Counted from the stretch's first letter, positions 19,134 to 28,583 are shown. The stretch is 37,887 nucleotides of DNA from Caryophanales bacterium (GCA_016287865.1 JAEEXP010000011.1:1-37887), one strand, 5' to 3'. Notes: a model not told the origin generated them from the letters alone. Numbers and translations are program-made.

Positions 19134-19973
19134 ATGAAAATCACCGTATTAAAAGAGAGTGGATTTTGTGGAGGAGTCACAAGAACGCTCTTAATGCTTA
19201 ATAAAACAATTAAAGAAAATGAAGGTAAACAAATCTATCTTTTAGGACCTATCGTCCATAATCAATTAGTTAATGACCACTATAAAGAATTAGGTGTTAA
19301 ATTCATTGATAATATCGCTTTAGACGATTTAGAAGACGGTTCTATTGTAGTTGTGTCTGCACATGGAAAAAGCGATAAAGAACTAGAAAAACTAAGTAGA
19401 TTTAAAGTAGTTGATACCACATGCCCATATGTAATCAAGAATAAACAATTAGTTAAGAGAAATGAAGGAAACAATATTATCTTCATTGGTAAGAAATATC
19501 ACTCTGAAACTAGAGCTATATGTGGTGATAACTCTGATATATTCATTGTTGAAAATGAAAATGAATTAAAAGGATTATCTTCTAATTCATTTGGAATCGT
19601 ATTTAATCAAACAACTTTTAATATTAATAAACTTGAAAAGATTCAATCTATTATTAAGGATCAAATGCCTTATTTTGAAATTATTAATACTATTTGTCCA
19701 TCTAGTAAGAATCTTCAAGAAACACTAAGTATGAAAGATGATAAATACAATACTTGTATAATTGTAGGGGATAAAACTTCATCTAATTCAAACTCATTAT
19801 ATGAAATGAGTCCATATAATCCAACCTACTTTATTAGTAGTGCAAAAGATATCGATAATCTTAAATTTAGAAGGTTTGATAATATTCTAATTGTCGGTAG
19901 TGCATCTACCCCAAAAGACGAATTAACCAAAGTTAAAGAAAGAATTAAAGAACTATATAAGGATTATTTATAA
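19134..19973 (+). CDS. ispH: 4-hydroxy-3-methylbut-2-enyl diphosphate reductase (divergent)
   Basis: GFCGGVTRT, LLGPIVHNQLV, VVSAHG, VVDTTCPYV, KKYHSETRAICG (HxE), FNQTTF, INTICPSS, SSNSNSLYE: Fe-S cysteines and His/Glu/Thr/Ser-Asn positions present. Confidence 0.88.
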   Translation: MKITVLKESGFCGGVTRTLLMLNKTIKENEGKQIYLLGPIVHNQLVNDHYKELGVKFIDNIALDDLEDGSIVVVSAHGKSDKELEKLSRFKVVDTTCPYVIKNKQLVKRNEGNNIIFIGKKYHSETRAICGDNSDIFIVENENELKGLSSNSFGIVFNQTTFNINKLEKIQSIIKDQMPYFEIINTICPSSKNLQETLSMKDDKYNTCIIVGDKTSSNSNSLYEMSPYNPTYFISSAKDIDNLKFRRFDNILIVGSASTPKDELTKVKERIKELYKDYL

Positions 19974-20049
19974 TTTATTATAAATTTTGCTTTAATTTTT
20001 AAACTATCTAATATATAATAATAAAAGTAAAATAAGTAAGGAGTATCAT

Positions 20050-20214
20050 ATGCCAGAGTCAAAGAAAAAAGTAAGTAATAAAGAACCAGTTGAACAAAAA
20101 CACGTTAATCCAACTGGAAGTAAAGCTGGTAGAATACTTGTATTAATATTATGTGCATCTATGGTTGCGGGCTTATTATTCGCAGCTATCTACCTAATGG
20201 CTACTAACTTATAA
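20050..20214 (+). CDS. Small (54 aa) single-pass membrane protein
   Basis: Manual ORF MPESKKKVSNKEPVEQKHVNPTGSKAGRILVLILCASMVAGLLFAAIYLMATNL. SD AAGGAG 6 nt upstream, TATAAT at 20024-20029, terminator directly after the stop. Below the ORF-track length cutoff. Confidence 0.8.
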   Translation: MPESKKKVSNKEPVEQKHVNPTGSKAGRILVLILCASMVAGLLFAAIYLMATNL

Positions 20215-20217
20215 TAA

Positions 20218-20248
20218 TAAAAAATGCTAGGAAACCTAGCTTTTTTTA
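20218..20248. terminator. Bidirectional intrinsic terminator
   Basis: AAAAAATGCTAGGAAACCTAGCTTTTTTT: stem GCTAGG/CCTAGC between converging genes. Confidence 0.88.
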
Positions 20249-20962
20249 TATCTTTATATAAGTTAAATATTCTTTATTACCTGAGCCACCCAAGATAGGC
20301 GAATCGATAATTTCATTAGTTTTTATTCCATATGATTTAATAAAATCTAATATCTGAGTTTTAACTTTATTTCTTAATGATTCTTCTCTAACAACCCCAC
20401 CTTTTAAATAAACTTGTCCAAGTTCAAATTGTGGTTTAATTAAAAACACAACAGTCACATCTTTAAATGATTTAATAACCCTTTCAAGAATTGGTTCAAC
20501 TTTAGTAAATGAAACATCAATAGTAATTAATTTAATATCTTTTAGAATATCTAAATCCATCTTAAGAAAATTAGTATTTTCATATAGATGGATTTTTTCA
20601 TTAGATCTTAGCGATTCATGGAGTTGATTAGTCCCTGTATCAACCGCATATACCTCTTTAGCGCCTCTTTTAAGGAGACAATCAGTAAATCCACCAGTTG
20701 ACGAACCAATGTCAAGACAGCTCAAATTAGAAGGGTTAATCATAAAATAATCTAAAGCTCTCTCAAGTTTAAGTCCACCTTTAGATACATACTTAAGGGT
20801 TTCGCTGCTTAATACCTCTACAACATCAGCATCACTCACATCAAAAGATGCTTTAGTTATGGTCTTTTTATTAACTAAAACATTTTCGTTTTTTATTTCA
20901 TATTGAGCTTTGTTTCTTGACTCAAAATAACCATTTAAGACAAGATAGTTGTCTAATCTCAT
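20246..20962 (-). CDS. tlyA: TlyA family rRNA 2'-O-methyltransferase / hemolysin-like (S4 domain + FtsJ-like)
   Basis: MRLDNYLVLNGYFESRNKAQYEI (S4), SCLDIGSSTGGFTDCLLKRGAKEVYAVDTGTNQLHESLR, FLIKPQFELG, GSGNKEYLTYI. Confidence 0.94.
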   Translation of the reverse strand: MRLDNYLVLNGYFESRNKAQYEIKNENVLVNKKTITKASFDVSDADVVEVLSSETLKYVSKGGLKLERALDYFMINPSNLSCLDIGSSTGGFTDCLLKRGAKEVYAVDTGTNQLHESLRSNEKIHLYENTNFLKMDLDILKDIKLITIDVSFTKVEPILERVIKSFKDVTVVFLIKPQFELGQVYLKGGVVREESLRNKVKTQILDFIKSYGIKTNEIIDSPILGGSGNKEYLTYIKI

Positions 20963-21147
20963 TATTCCTTAATCTCGAGTTTAGCTTCAGCATTTTTAAG
21001 CATTTCATAAGCTTGTTTTGAAAGTTCAACACCTCTTGTGTATTTCTTTACTGAATCATCTAAAGATAATTCTCCACCTTCAAGTTCTTGAACAATAAGT
21101 TCGAGTTCATCCATTACGTCTTCAAATGTCATAATCTTTTTATCCAT
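20962..21147 (-). CDS. xseB: Exodeoxyribonuclease VII small subunit
   Basis: FEDVMDELELIVQELEGGELSLDDSVKKYTRGVELSKQAYEMLKNAEAKL. Confidence 0.95.
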   Translation of the reverse strand: MDKKIMTFEDVMDELELIVQELEGGELSLDDSVKKYTRGVELSKQAYEMLKNAEAKLEIKE

Positions 21148-21148
21148 A

Positions 21149-22420
21149 TTAGTCTTCCTCTATAACTTTTGATTTAATTTCACTATTACTGAATTTAGTG
21201 GTGATAGTATCACCAACTTTAACTTCACTCTTATCTTTAATAACTTTATCATCTAAATAAGTGATTGAATAACCTTTATTTAATATAGTCATTGGGTTTA
21301 AAAGGTTTAGTTTCTCATTTAGAATTAAATAATCATTTTTATTATTAATTACTAATTTAGAGTATGCATTATCTAAATGTTTAGATAAATCTTTAATCTT
21401 TTCTTTATGTTTATTTAGTATCTCTTTTGGAGATAATAAATCTAGTTTATTAGTTAAACTAATTAAGTTTTGAGTATATTTAATTAGTAGCTTTTCTTTA
21501 TTAAACGCTTCACTATTAGCTAAGCTATCTAGTTTATTAGATAAGTGTTTAAGGTTATTTGTATAAGATAGTCTAAGTCTAGTAGATAAACTATCAAGTT
21601 CATTTTTTAAATCTGTGTTATCTCTTACAACCATTAATGCCGCATCTGATGGGGTTGCGGCTCTTAAATCTGAGACAAAATCTGAGATAGTAAAGTCAGT
21701 TTCATGGCCTACCGCACTAATAATTGGCTTTTCTGAATTATAAATTGCATCTGCGACCTCTTCTTCATTAAATGGCCATAAATCTTCAATAGATCCACCA
21801 CCACGAGCGAGGATTATCACATCAATCTCTGGGTTTTCATTAGCTTTCTTAATATTCTCTACGATTGAAAATTTAGCGTCACTTCCTTGAACTTTAGTAG
21901 GATATAAAGTTAAGTTAGAGAATTGGCTACGCTTTAAGATGATTGATTTTAAATCTTCAATTACTGCGCCAGTATTAGAGGTAAGGAGGGCAATATTCTT
22001 TGGGAATTTAGGCAGCTTCTTTTTACGATTTTGATCAAAATAACCTTTATTGAAGAGTTTCTTCTTTAACTCTTCATATTTAATGTAGAGTTCTCCAAGT
22101 CCAGATTCTTTAATGTCATCAACATATATTTGATAAGTACCACCTTTAGAATATAGTGAGACAGTACCTTTAATTAATACCTTCATTCCACTTGATGGTT
22201 CAAATTTAAGGTTCATTGCCTTAGATTTAAACATTACACAACTAATTTGTGATTCTTCATCTTTAAGTGTGAAATAAAGGTGACCTGATATATTTCTTTT
22301 ATAATTAGATATCTCACCCTCAATCAAAAATGATTGAAAAAAAGGCTCTCTATCAAAGAGCGTTTTTATATATTCATTTAGGATCGTTACAGTTAATACT
22401 TTATTTTGAGCGTTCATCAA
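21149..22420 (-). CDS. xseA: Exodeoxyribonuclease VII large subunit
   Basis: OB-fold start (LFDREPFFQSFLIEGEISNYKRNISGHLYFTLKDEESQISCVMF), ILARGGGSIEDLWPFNEEEVADAI, SAVGHETDFTISDFVSDLRAATPSDAA. Confidence 0.97.
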   Translation of the reverse strand: MMNAQNKVLTVTILNEYIKTLFDREPFFQSFLIEGEISNYKRNISGHLYFTLKDEESQISCVMFKSKAMNLKFEPSSGMKVLIKGTVSLYSKGGTYQIYVDDIKESGLGELYIKYEELKKKLFNKGYFDQNRKKKLPKFPKNIALLTSNTGAVIEDLKSIILKRSQFSNLTLYPTKVQGSDAKFSIVENIKKANENPEIDVIILARGGGSIEDLWPFNEEEVADAIYNSEKPIISAVGHETDFTISDFVSDLRAATPSDAALMVVRDNTDLKNELDSLSTRLRLSYTNNLKHLSNKLDSLANSEAFNKEKLLIKYTQNLISLTNKLDLLSPKEILNKHKEKIKDLSKHLDNAYSKLVINNKNDYLILNEKLNLLNPMTILNKGYSITYLDDKVIKDKSEVKVGDTITTKFSNSEIKSKVIEED

Positions 22421-22793
22421 TAATTATTTTTTTAGCCTTATCGAGTACTGCGTTATTAAACTTAACTTGTTTCCCATCAATATCTGAAAACAGCTTTGTG
22501 ATTTCGAGAGCCTCATTTATAGCAATTTGTGGTTCTAAACCTTTGTATAGCATTTCATAAACACAAAGTTTAAGAATAGCTACATCTACTAAATTTAATC
22601 TTTTAAGAGTATAGCGTGTTAAAGATAAAGAAATAATTCTTTCAATATTTTCGTTATTTTCAATTATCTCATTTACAGTATCAAATACATCTTTATCGAT
22701 TTCATCTTTATCGTATTCTCCACCCGCTTCAATAAGATATAAGAACTTAACTATTTCGATTCTATACTCTCTTCTACTTCTTTTTTCTTCCAT
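22401..22793 (-). CDS. nusB: Transcription antitermination factor NusB
   Basis: RRSRREYRIEIVKFLYLIE..., RLNLVDVAILKLCVYEML, AINEALEITKLFSDIDGKQVKFNNAVLDKA. Confidence 0.95.
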   Translation of the reverse strand: MEEKRSRREYRIEIVKFLYLIEAGGEYDKDEIDKDVFDTVNEIIENNENIERIISLSLTRYTLKRLNLVDVAILKLCVYEMLYKGLEPQIAINEALEITKLFSDIDGKQVKFNNAVLDKAKKIIIDERSK

Positions 22794-22800
22794 ATATAAA

Positions 22801-22809
22801 ATTATATCA
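22801..22809 (-). promoter_or_regulatory. Extended -10 promoter of nusB, candidate leaderless
   Basis: Minus strand TGATATAAT, 7 nt before the nusB ATG; no SD between. Confidence 0.55.
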
Positions 22810-22840
22810 TAACTTGGCTATTTCTAAAGAAACAAACCTA

Positions 22841-23905
22841 TTATTTTGATTGTTTAGCCTCTTCTAATAAATCGTTTAATTTATTATATTGTTCAACTGA
22901 AACAAACTTATACATTAATCTTTTTGAATTATATGGATAGAATTCTTCTTTTGAGTAATCGTATTCATATTCATCATAAAGAATATTGAATACAGTTTCA
23001 TTAAGTGGGCAGTAACCAATATAATCTGCATTTTCAGCTTGATTAGCATGATCACTTAAGAAGTTAATGAAGTCATAAGCTAAATCTCTATTATTAGCAT
23101 TCTTCATAACAACTAAGCCATCTACCCAGATATTTGTTACTTCTGGTGCATAATATGCGAAGTTAACTTCTTTATTGTCTACTGAGCATTTATAAACTTG
23201 ATCAAGATAATCACCACTATAAACTAAAGCTAAATCAAGTTGGCCTGATGCGACAGCTTCTTTTAAATTATCTTCACCCCAAATAGTGTATTCAGCACTC
23301 TTTAAAGTATTTTTAGCATTAGTTAAAATAGTTTCATCAGATGTATTGATGTCAGTTGAACCGTTGTATAAAGCAGCAAGGCATAATGCATCTCTTGCAC
23401 TATTATACATACCAACTTTATAACTATTCTTTTCCATTACTGAACCTAAACCTTTGGATTCAACATATTCTTTAAGACCAGCAACATCAGTATTATATAG
23501 AATTCCTACTGTTCCCCAGAAATATGGAATAAAGTAATCTTTGTAATCCTTTGATTGAGAATTTAAAAGATTTCTTGCATCTTCAAATAATTCACTTTCT
23601 TTATAATTTGATAATTTAGATAAATCAATCTTTTCAACTCTATCTTCTTTAACAAATCTATCAATCATATAATCAGATACAACTACTACATCATATTGAT
23701 CATATAATACAGTTTGATAGATTTCTTCATTAGAGCCTTTTTCTGTATAGTTAACATGGCATCTATATTTCTTTTCGAACTTTTCAATAAGTTCTTCATT
23801 CATATAGTCTCCAACATTTAATACATATAATTCTTTCTTTTGTGCACAACCTACAAGAAGTGTTAAAACAAACGCACAGATTAAACTAAAAAATACCTTT
23901 TTCAT
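22841..23905 (-). CDS. potD: PotD-like polyamine-binding lipoprotein, copy 2
   Basis: Lipobox LLVGCAQKK; PYFWGTVGILYNT; NIWVDGLVVMKNANN (WxD ligand motif). Follows potABC. Confidence 0.9.
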   Translation of the reverse strand: MKKVFFSLICAFVLTLLVGCAQKKELYVLNVGDYMNEELIEKFEKKYRCHVNYTEKGSNEEIYQTVLYDQYDVVVVSDYMIDRFVKEDRVEKIDLSKLSNYKESELFEDARNLLNSQSKDYKDYFIPYFWGTVGILYNTDVAGLKEYVESKGLGSVMEKNSYKVGMYNSARDALCLAALYNGSTDINTSDETILTNAKNTLKSAEYTIWGEDNLKEAVASGQLDLALVYSGDYLDQVYKCSVDNKEVNFAYYAPEVTNIWVDGLVVMKNANNRDLAYDFINFLSDHANQAENADYIGYCPLNETVFNILYDEYEYDYSKEEFYPYNSKRLMYKFVSVEQYNKLNDLLEEAKQSK

Positions 23906-23925
23906 TTTTACTCCCTTTTTATAGA

Positions 23926-25002
23926 TTATTTTCTCGATTTATTCTTGATCTCATCAAGTAAATCATTTAAATAGTTATAGTGTTCATCAGACACATATTT
24001 AAGTACTCTTGATTCATTAGTGTATGGATAGAAATCATTTCTATCTATTAGTGATGAATAATCACATTCACTAAATAGTCTATCAAAGATAGTTTCATTA
24101 AGTGGTGCATATCCCACATAACTACCATTTGAAAGGATATTATCAGCTTCATTCATAAAAGTAATAAACTTATATGCAAGCGATTCATTTCTATTATTTT
24201 TAGGTATTACATAACCATCAACCCAGACAATTGTCTTATTTGGTTTATAGTATGAATACTTTATTTCTTGGTTATCAACACTAGATTTATAGTATTGATC
24301 GATATAGTCTCCACTATAAACAAGCGCATAGTCAAGACTATCATTTGCGATTAATTGTTTGAGGTTATCGTCGCCCCAAGCCTCAAAATGGGCGTTTGTG
24401 AGTAAGTCTTCAGCTTCTTTAAGTTCATTCATATTAAATGAATTCACATCATATCCAAGAGATAGTAGTGCCATCGAGATTGAGAATCTCGCACTATTAT
24501 ACATTCCAACTTTATATTGATTATTGATGAATACTGATTCAAGACTATGTTCTTCAATATATTCTTTTAGACCATCTTTATCAGTTCTATACATGATTCC
24601 AAATGTTCCCCAGAAATAAGGAATATAATAGTCTTTAATATTAGATAATTCTGTATTCATTAAAGTTAGTGCATCACTGAAATATGATTTTTCTGAATAA
24701 CCTTCAAGCTTAGAATAATCAATCTTTAAAATTAAGTCATCTTGTCTTAATTTATCGATTAAATATTCTTCAACGATAGCGACATCATATGATTCATGAG
24801 TAATACGTTGATATAACTCTTCGTTAGTACTTCTCTCTTCATAAATAACTGAACAGTTATACTTTTCTTCAAAGGCATATAATAATTCTTCATTAATATA
24901 ATCGCCTAGATTTATTACATATAACTCTTCTTTTTTAGCACATGATGAGAGAGTGAATATAATAAAGAGAAGACTTAATAACATTAAGCTTTTCTTAAAC
25001 AT
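23926..25002 (-). CDS. potD: PotD-like polyamine-binding lipoprotein, copy 1
   Basis: Lipobox LSSCAKKE; PYFWGTFGIMYRT; IVWVDGYVIPKNNRN. Clearly paralogous to 22841..23905. Confidence 0.9.
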   Translation of the reverse strand: MFKKSLMLLSLLFIIFTLSSCAKKEELYVINLGDYINEELLYAFEEKYNCSVIYEERSTNEELYQRITHESYDVAIVEEYLIDKLRQDDLILKIDYSKLEGYSEKSYFSDALTLMNTELSNIKDYYIPYFWGTFGIMYRTDKDGLKEYIEEHSLESVFINNQYKVGMYNSARFSISMALLSLGYDVNSFNMNELKEAEDLLTNAHFEAWGDDNLKQLIANDSLDYALVYSGDYIDQYYKSSVDNQEIKYSYYKPNKTIVWVDGYVIPKNNRNESLAYKFITFMNEADNILSNGSYVGYAPLNETIFDRLFSECDYSSLIDRNDFYPYTNESRVLKYVSDEHYNYLNDLLDEIKNKSRK

Positions 25003-25004
25003 AA

Positions 25005-25871
25005 CTAAACTAATTCTCCTTTGTTTTTCCTGATTGAGGAGATTCTTGAAAGTACTACAACGATAGATGCGATAGCGAATATGATTATGTTATATGCATA
25101 AACGCTCTTTGGAATAAATCCACGTCTAAGTGATGAGTCAATCCAAGTTGAAACATTATAGAATTTTTGTCCAGAAACGAACATTGAAATAACGAAATCA
25201 TCAATAGACATTGTGAATGCGAACATCGCACCCGCAACAATTCCTGTCATAATTGATGGAATAATTGCTTTAAATACAGCTTCAAATCTAGAACAACCTA
25301 AATCTCTTGCAGCTTCATAAGTATTTTCATCAATTTGATTTAATCTTGGAAGAACTGATAATACCACATATGGAATTGAGAAGAATATATGAGCAATTAA
25401 GACTGTGTTAAATCCTCTCTTAAATCCAAAGATAGATTCAAATAATACGAAGATTAATAGTAAGAGGAAACCTGTAACAATATCAGGCATAATTACTGGC
25501 ATATTATTTAATACCATAAGTGATGTTCTTATCTTCTTTGAGAAACTATGAATTCCAATCGCAAAGAATGTTCCTAGAATAGTTGAAACTATTGTAGAAA
25601 TAATAGTGACAGCGAATGTATTTAATATTGCAGTTTTTAAACTTGAAATATTAGATACATATTTCTTCGCAATATCGAGTGCTCCATAATTATTACTGAA
25701 TAGTGAACCATACCATTTAAGTGTTCCTCCACTTTCAAGACCTAAAGTTGAAAGTGAGTAACTCTTAGTAAAACTCATAATAAGAATGATTACTACAGGA
25801 ATATATATTAGAGTAAACGCTAATGCGAGGATTAATACTTTAGAGATGGTACCAATAATATTCTTTCTCAT
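25005..25871 (-). CDS. potC: Spermidine/putrescine ABC transporter permease PotC
   Basis: FTLIYIPVVIILIMSFTKS, EAARDLGCSRFEAVFKAIIPSIMTGIVAGAMFAFTMSIDDFVISMFVSG. Confidence 0.93.
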   Translation of the reverse strand: MRKNIIGTISKVLILALAFTLIYIPVVIILIMSFTKSYSLSTLGLESGGTLKWYGSLFSNNYGALDIAKKYVSNISSLKTAILNTFAVTIISTIVSTILGTFFAIGIHSFSKKIRTSLMVLNNMPVIMPDIVTGFLLLLIFVLFESIFGFKRGFNTVLIAHIFFSIPYVVLSVLPRLNQIDENTYEAARDLGCSRFEAVFKAIIPSIMTGIVAGAMFAFTMSIDDFVISMFVSGQKFYNVSTWIDSSLRRGFIPKSVYAYNIIIFAIASIVVVLSRISSIRKNKGELV

Positions 25872-26719
25872 ATTAATGTTTCCCCCTCTTTATCAACTCT
25901 TAAGAGTAAGATGAATCCAATGATAGTGAATAATACAGTAAATAAACTAAATACTGAACCTACATTAAATCCTCCTGTACCTTTAAATCTTGTGTAGATT
26001 AGGTTACCTAGAAGCACTACATTGTTGTATGAAATCGCATCACTTACCTCAAATTGAGTTAATGATGGAAGGAATGTCATAATGATTCCTGATACAATTC
26101 CACCAAGTGATAGCGGGAGTGTAACTCTTAAGAATGAGTTTACTTTATTTGATCCAAGGTCATATGAAGCTTCAATAACTTTTGGATCTATCTTTTCAAG
26201 CACTGTGAATATTGGAACTATCATGAATGGAAGATACATAGAAGTCATCGCAACTATAATATTAAATATGTATAGTTCATTTCTATTCATCTTTAAGATT
26301 TCAAATATAGTTCTCCAAGATACTATTCTAAGTACTTGGTTCATCCAGAGTGGTAGGATTAAAAGTGCCATAATTAAGGCTCTATAACGAGCTTTTATTT
26401 TAGTCATAACAAAAGCTGTAGGATAGCCAATAATTAAGCAAAGTAGAGTTACTAAGAAAGAAATAAGTAAACTCTTTCCAATTGAAGGCCAGAATACTGT
26501 CCTTGATTCAGCTCCAAATACATATCTCCAGTTCTTAAGTGTAAATTCAATATTTGCACCAGTAGAGAAATCATATGTACTAAAAGCCATAAATATTAAG
26601 ATAAATACTGGAATGATTAGGAAAATGAAACTCCAGATAAGATAAGGTATTACATATACTTTAGTTGTCTTGAGTTTTTTTATCTTCCCAACCTTAGTTG
26701 TGGTAGATAAATTATTCAT
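25868..26719 (-). CDS. potB: Spermidine/putrescine ABC transporter permease PotB
   Basis: YVIPYLIWSFIFLIIPVFILIFMAF, EASYDLGSNKVNSFLRVTLPLSLGGIVSGIIMTFLPSLTQFEVSD. ATG at 26719 with GTGAGGAAG SD. Confidence 0.92.
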   Translation of the reverse strand: MNNLSTTTKVGKIKKLKTTKVYVIPYLIWSFIFLIIPVFILIFMAFSTYDFSTGANIEFTLKNWRYVFGAESRTVFWPSIGKSLLISFLVTLLCLIIGYPTAFVMTKIKARYRALIMALLILPLWMNQVLRIVSWRTIFEILKMNRNELYIFNIIVAMTSMYLPFMIVPIFTVLEKIDPKVIEASYDLGSNKVNSFLRVTLPLSLGGIVSGIIMTFLPSLTQFEVSDAISYNNVVLLGNLIYTRFKGTGGFNVGSVFSLFTVLFTIIGFILLLRVDKEGETLI

Positions 26720-28409
26720 CTTCTTCCTCACTCTCTTCGACTTTTACAAATACTTTTTCTTTTTTAATCCAAATACCAGTTTCTTCACCAACATGGTGAA
26801 CTTTAGTGGTACTTGAAACAATTGTTAAGTTTCCAACTTTAAGGTATACATCATAGTATAAGTCTCTCTTTTTAATATCTTTGATTACACCAGTAAAGTC
26901 AGATTCTTCTATATCATCAAGAAGTACATCTGCAGTATTAATTCTTACTACTACTTCAGTTCCTTCTTCAAGTTCTTCTTTTTCATCATCACCGTATTCG
27001 AGTACGATGTCTTCAGATATAACTACATTACCATCAGCATCAATAGTTCCGCTATAAGTATTAACACCAGGTTTCTTCATTAATGTGATGTTTTCAGGAT
27101 CTATAGTTAGACCTACTTCAGTGCCAAGTTCATAATCTTTAGTTGTATGAATTGAATATTCTTGACCTGATGCAGTAATAACATTAATTTCATATTCTTC
27201 ACCTTTAAAGATTTTAGAATCAATTTTACCTTTTAATTTTCCTTCGCCAACAGGAACAATTAATAAATCTTCAGGACGAAGTACTACATCAACTTCTTCA
27301 TTCTTACTGAATCCTTTGTATGTAGTTTTGAATGTAGCACCATCGAATTTAACAGTATTATCTGATGGAACTACACCATCAAGAATAATAGATTCTCCGA
27401 TGAAGTTCGCAACGAATCTAGTTCTAGGTTCGTTATAAATCATTTCAGGAGTGCCAATTTGAAGAATTCTTCCTTCATTCATAACTACAATAGTATCACT
27501 CATAGTTAAAGCTTCTTCTTGGTCATGTGTTACAAAGACGAATGTGATACCTAACTTCTTTTGCATTTCTTTAAGTTCATATTGAAGATCTTGTCTGAGC
27601 TTTCTATCAAGAGCAGCTAGAGGTTCATCAAGGAGGAGTAGTTTAGGCTTCATAACGATTGCACGAGCCATCGCAATTCTTTGCATCTGACCACCTGATA
27701 ATGTGTCAACCTTTCTATCTTTATATTCTTCAAGGTGAACGAGCTTAAGCGCATACATAACTTCTTTATCTATTTCATATTTAGATAATTTAAGTTTTCT
27801 TGCGCATTTTTCTTTTTCATTCTTTATCTTAAGAAGTGTCTTTTCATCAATTTCACCTTTAGAGAGTTCTTCATTATATTCTTTATTGATGTTTTCAAGT
27901 CTTCTTTCAACTTCAGCGTTAAAATCTTCAACGTATTTAGCTTTAATTTCTTCATGAAGTTTATTGATATTATTCTTAATTTCTTCTTTTGCTTCTTTTG
28001 ATAAAGTCTTGTCTTTAAGTTGAGCTTTTAATTCTTCAAGTTCTTTAGAGTAATCTTTAATAATGTTGTGTTTGATGTTGTCTCTTGTAACTTTGTAGTT
28101 TCTTAAACCGAATGCAACATTATCATAAACATTTAAATGAGGGAAAAGAGCGTATCTTTGGAATACGGTATTAATAGGTCTTCTATTAGGTTCAAGATCA
28201 TTAATAACTTGACCATCAAAATAGATCTTACCTGATGTAGGTTGTTCAAAACCAGCAATCATTCTAAGTAGGGTAGTCTTACCACAACCTGATGGACCTA
28301 GAAGGGTTACAAATTCATTTCTGTCAATGTAAAGGTTAAAGTCATGGAGTACTTCTTGTTCTCCAAAACTCTTACAAATATTCTCAAGGACAACTAACTT
28401 CTCACTCAT
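26712..28409 (-). CDS. potA: Spermidine/putrescine ABC transporter ATPase PotA with large helical insertion
   Basis: Walker A GPSGCGKTT, Q-loop TVFQRYALFPHLNVYDNVAFGLR, signature LSGGQMQRIAMARA, LLLLDEPLAALD, FVTHDQEEAL, C-terminal TOBE-like region. Confidence 0.95.
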   Translation of the reverse strand: MSEKLVVLENICKSFGEQEVLHDFNLYIDRNEFVTLLGPSGCGKTTLLRMIAGFEQPTSGKIYFDGQVINDLEPNRRPINTVFQRYALFPHLNVYDNVAFGLRNYKVTRDNIKHNIIKDYSKELEELKAQLKDKTLSKEAKEEIKNNINKLHEEIKAKYVEDFNAEVERRLENINKEYNEELSKGEIDEKTLLKIKNEKEKCARKLKLSKYEIDKEVMYALKLVHLEEYKDRKVDTLSGGQMQRIAMARAIVMKPKLLLLDEPLAALDRKLRQDLQYELKEMQKKLGITFVFVTHDQEEALTMSDTIVVMNEGRILQIGTPEMIYNEPRTRFVANFIGESIILDGVVPSDNTVKFDGATFKTTYKGFSKNEEVDVVLRPEDLLIVPVGEGKLKGKIDSKIFKGEEYEINVITASGQEYSIHTTKDYELGTEVGLTIDPENITLMKKPGVNTYSGTIDADGNVVISEDIVLEYGDDEKEELEEGTEVVVRINTADVLLDDIEESDFTGVIKDIKKRDLYYDVYLKVGNLTIVSSTTKVHHVGEETGIWIKKEKVFVKVEESEEEDE

Positions 28410-28430
28410 ATAAATCTCCTTTAAACTTGG

Positions 28431-28449
28431 TGTTTAATTTTCTTAAACA
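28431..28449. promoter_or_regulatory. Inverted repeat 1 upstream of potA (candidate operator)
   Basis: TGTTTAATTTTCTTAAACA: perfect 7-bp arms, 5-nt spacer. Confidence 0.6.
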
Positions 28450-28483
28450 ATACTCCCAAAAAAAATATTAATTAAGAATGTTT

Positions 28484-28502
28484 TGTTTAATAATAGTAAA
28501 CA
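28484..28502. promoter_or_regulatory. Inverted repeat 2 upstream of potA (candidate operator)
   Basis: TGTTTAATAATAGTAAACA: same 19-bp TGTTTA-N7-TAAACA layout as repeat 1. Confidence 0.6.
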
Positions 28503-28583
28503 TAGAGTTATTTTTTATTAAACGTAATAAATATATAATATATTTAATATAAAATCAACTATTATTTTTATAAATTTTTAAAT

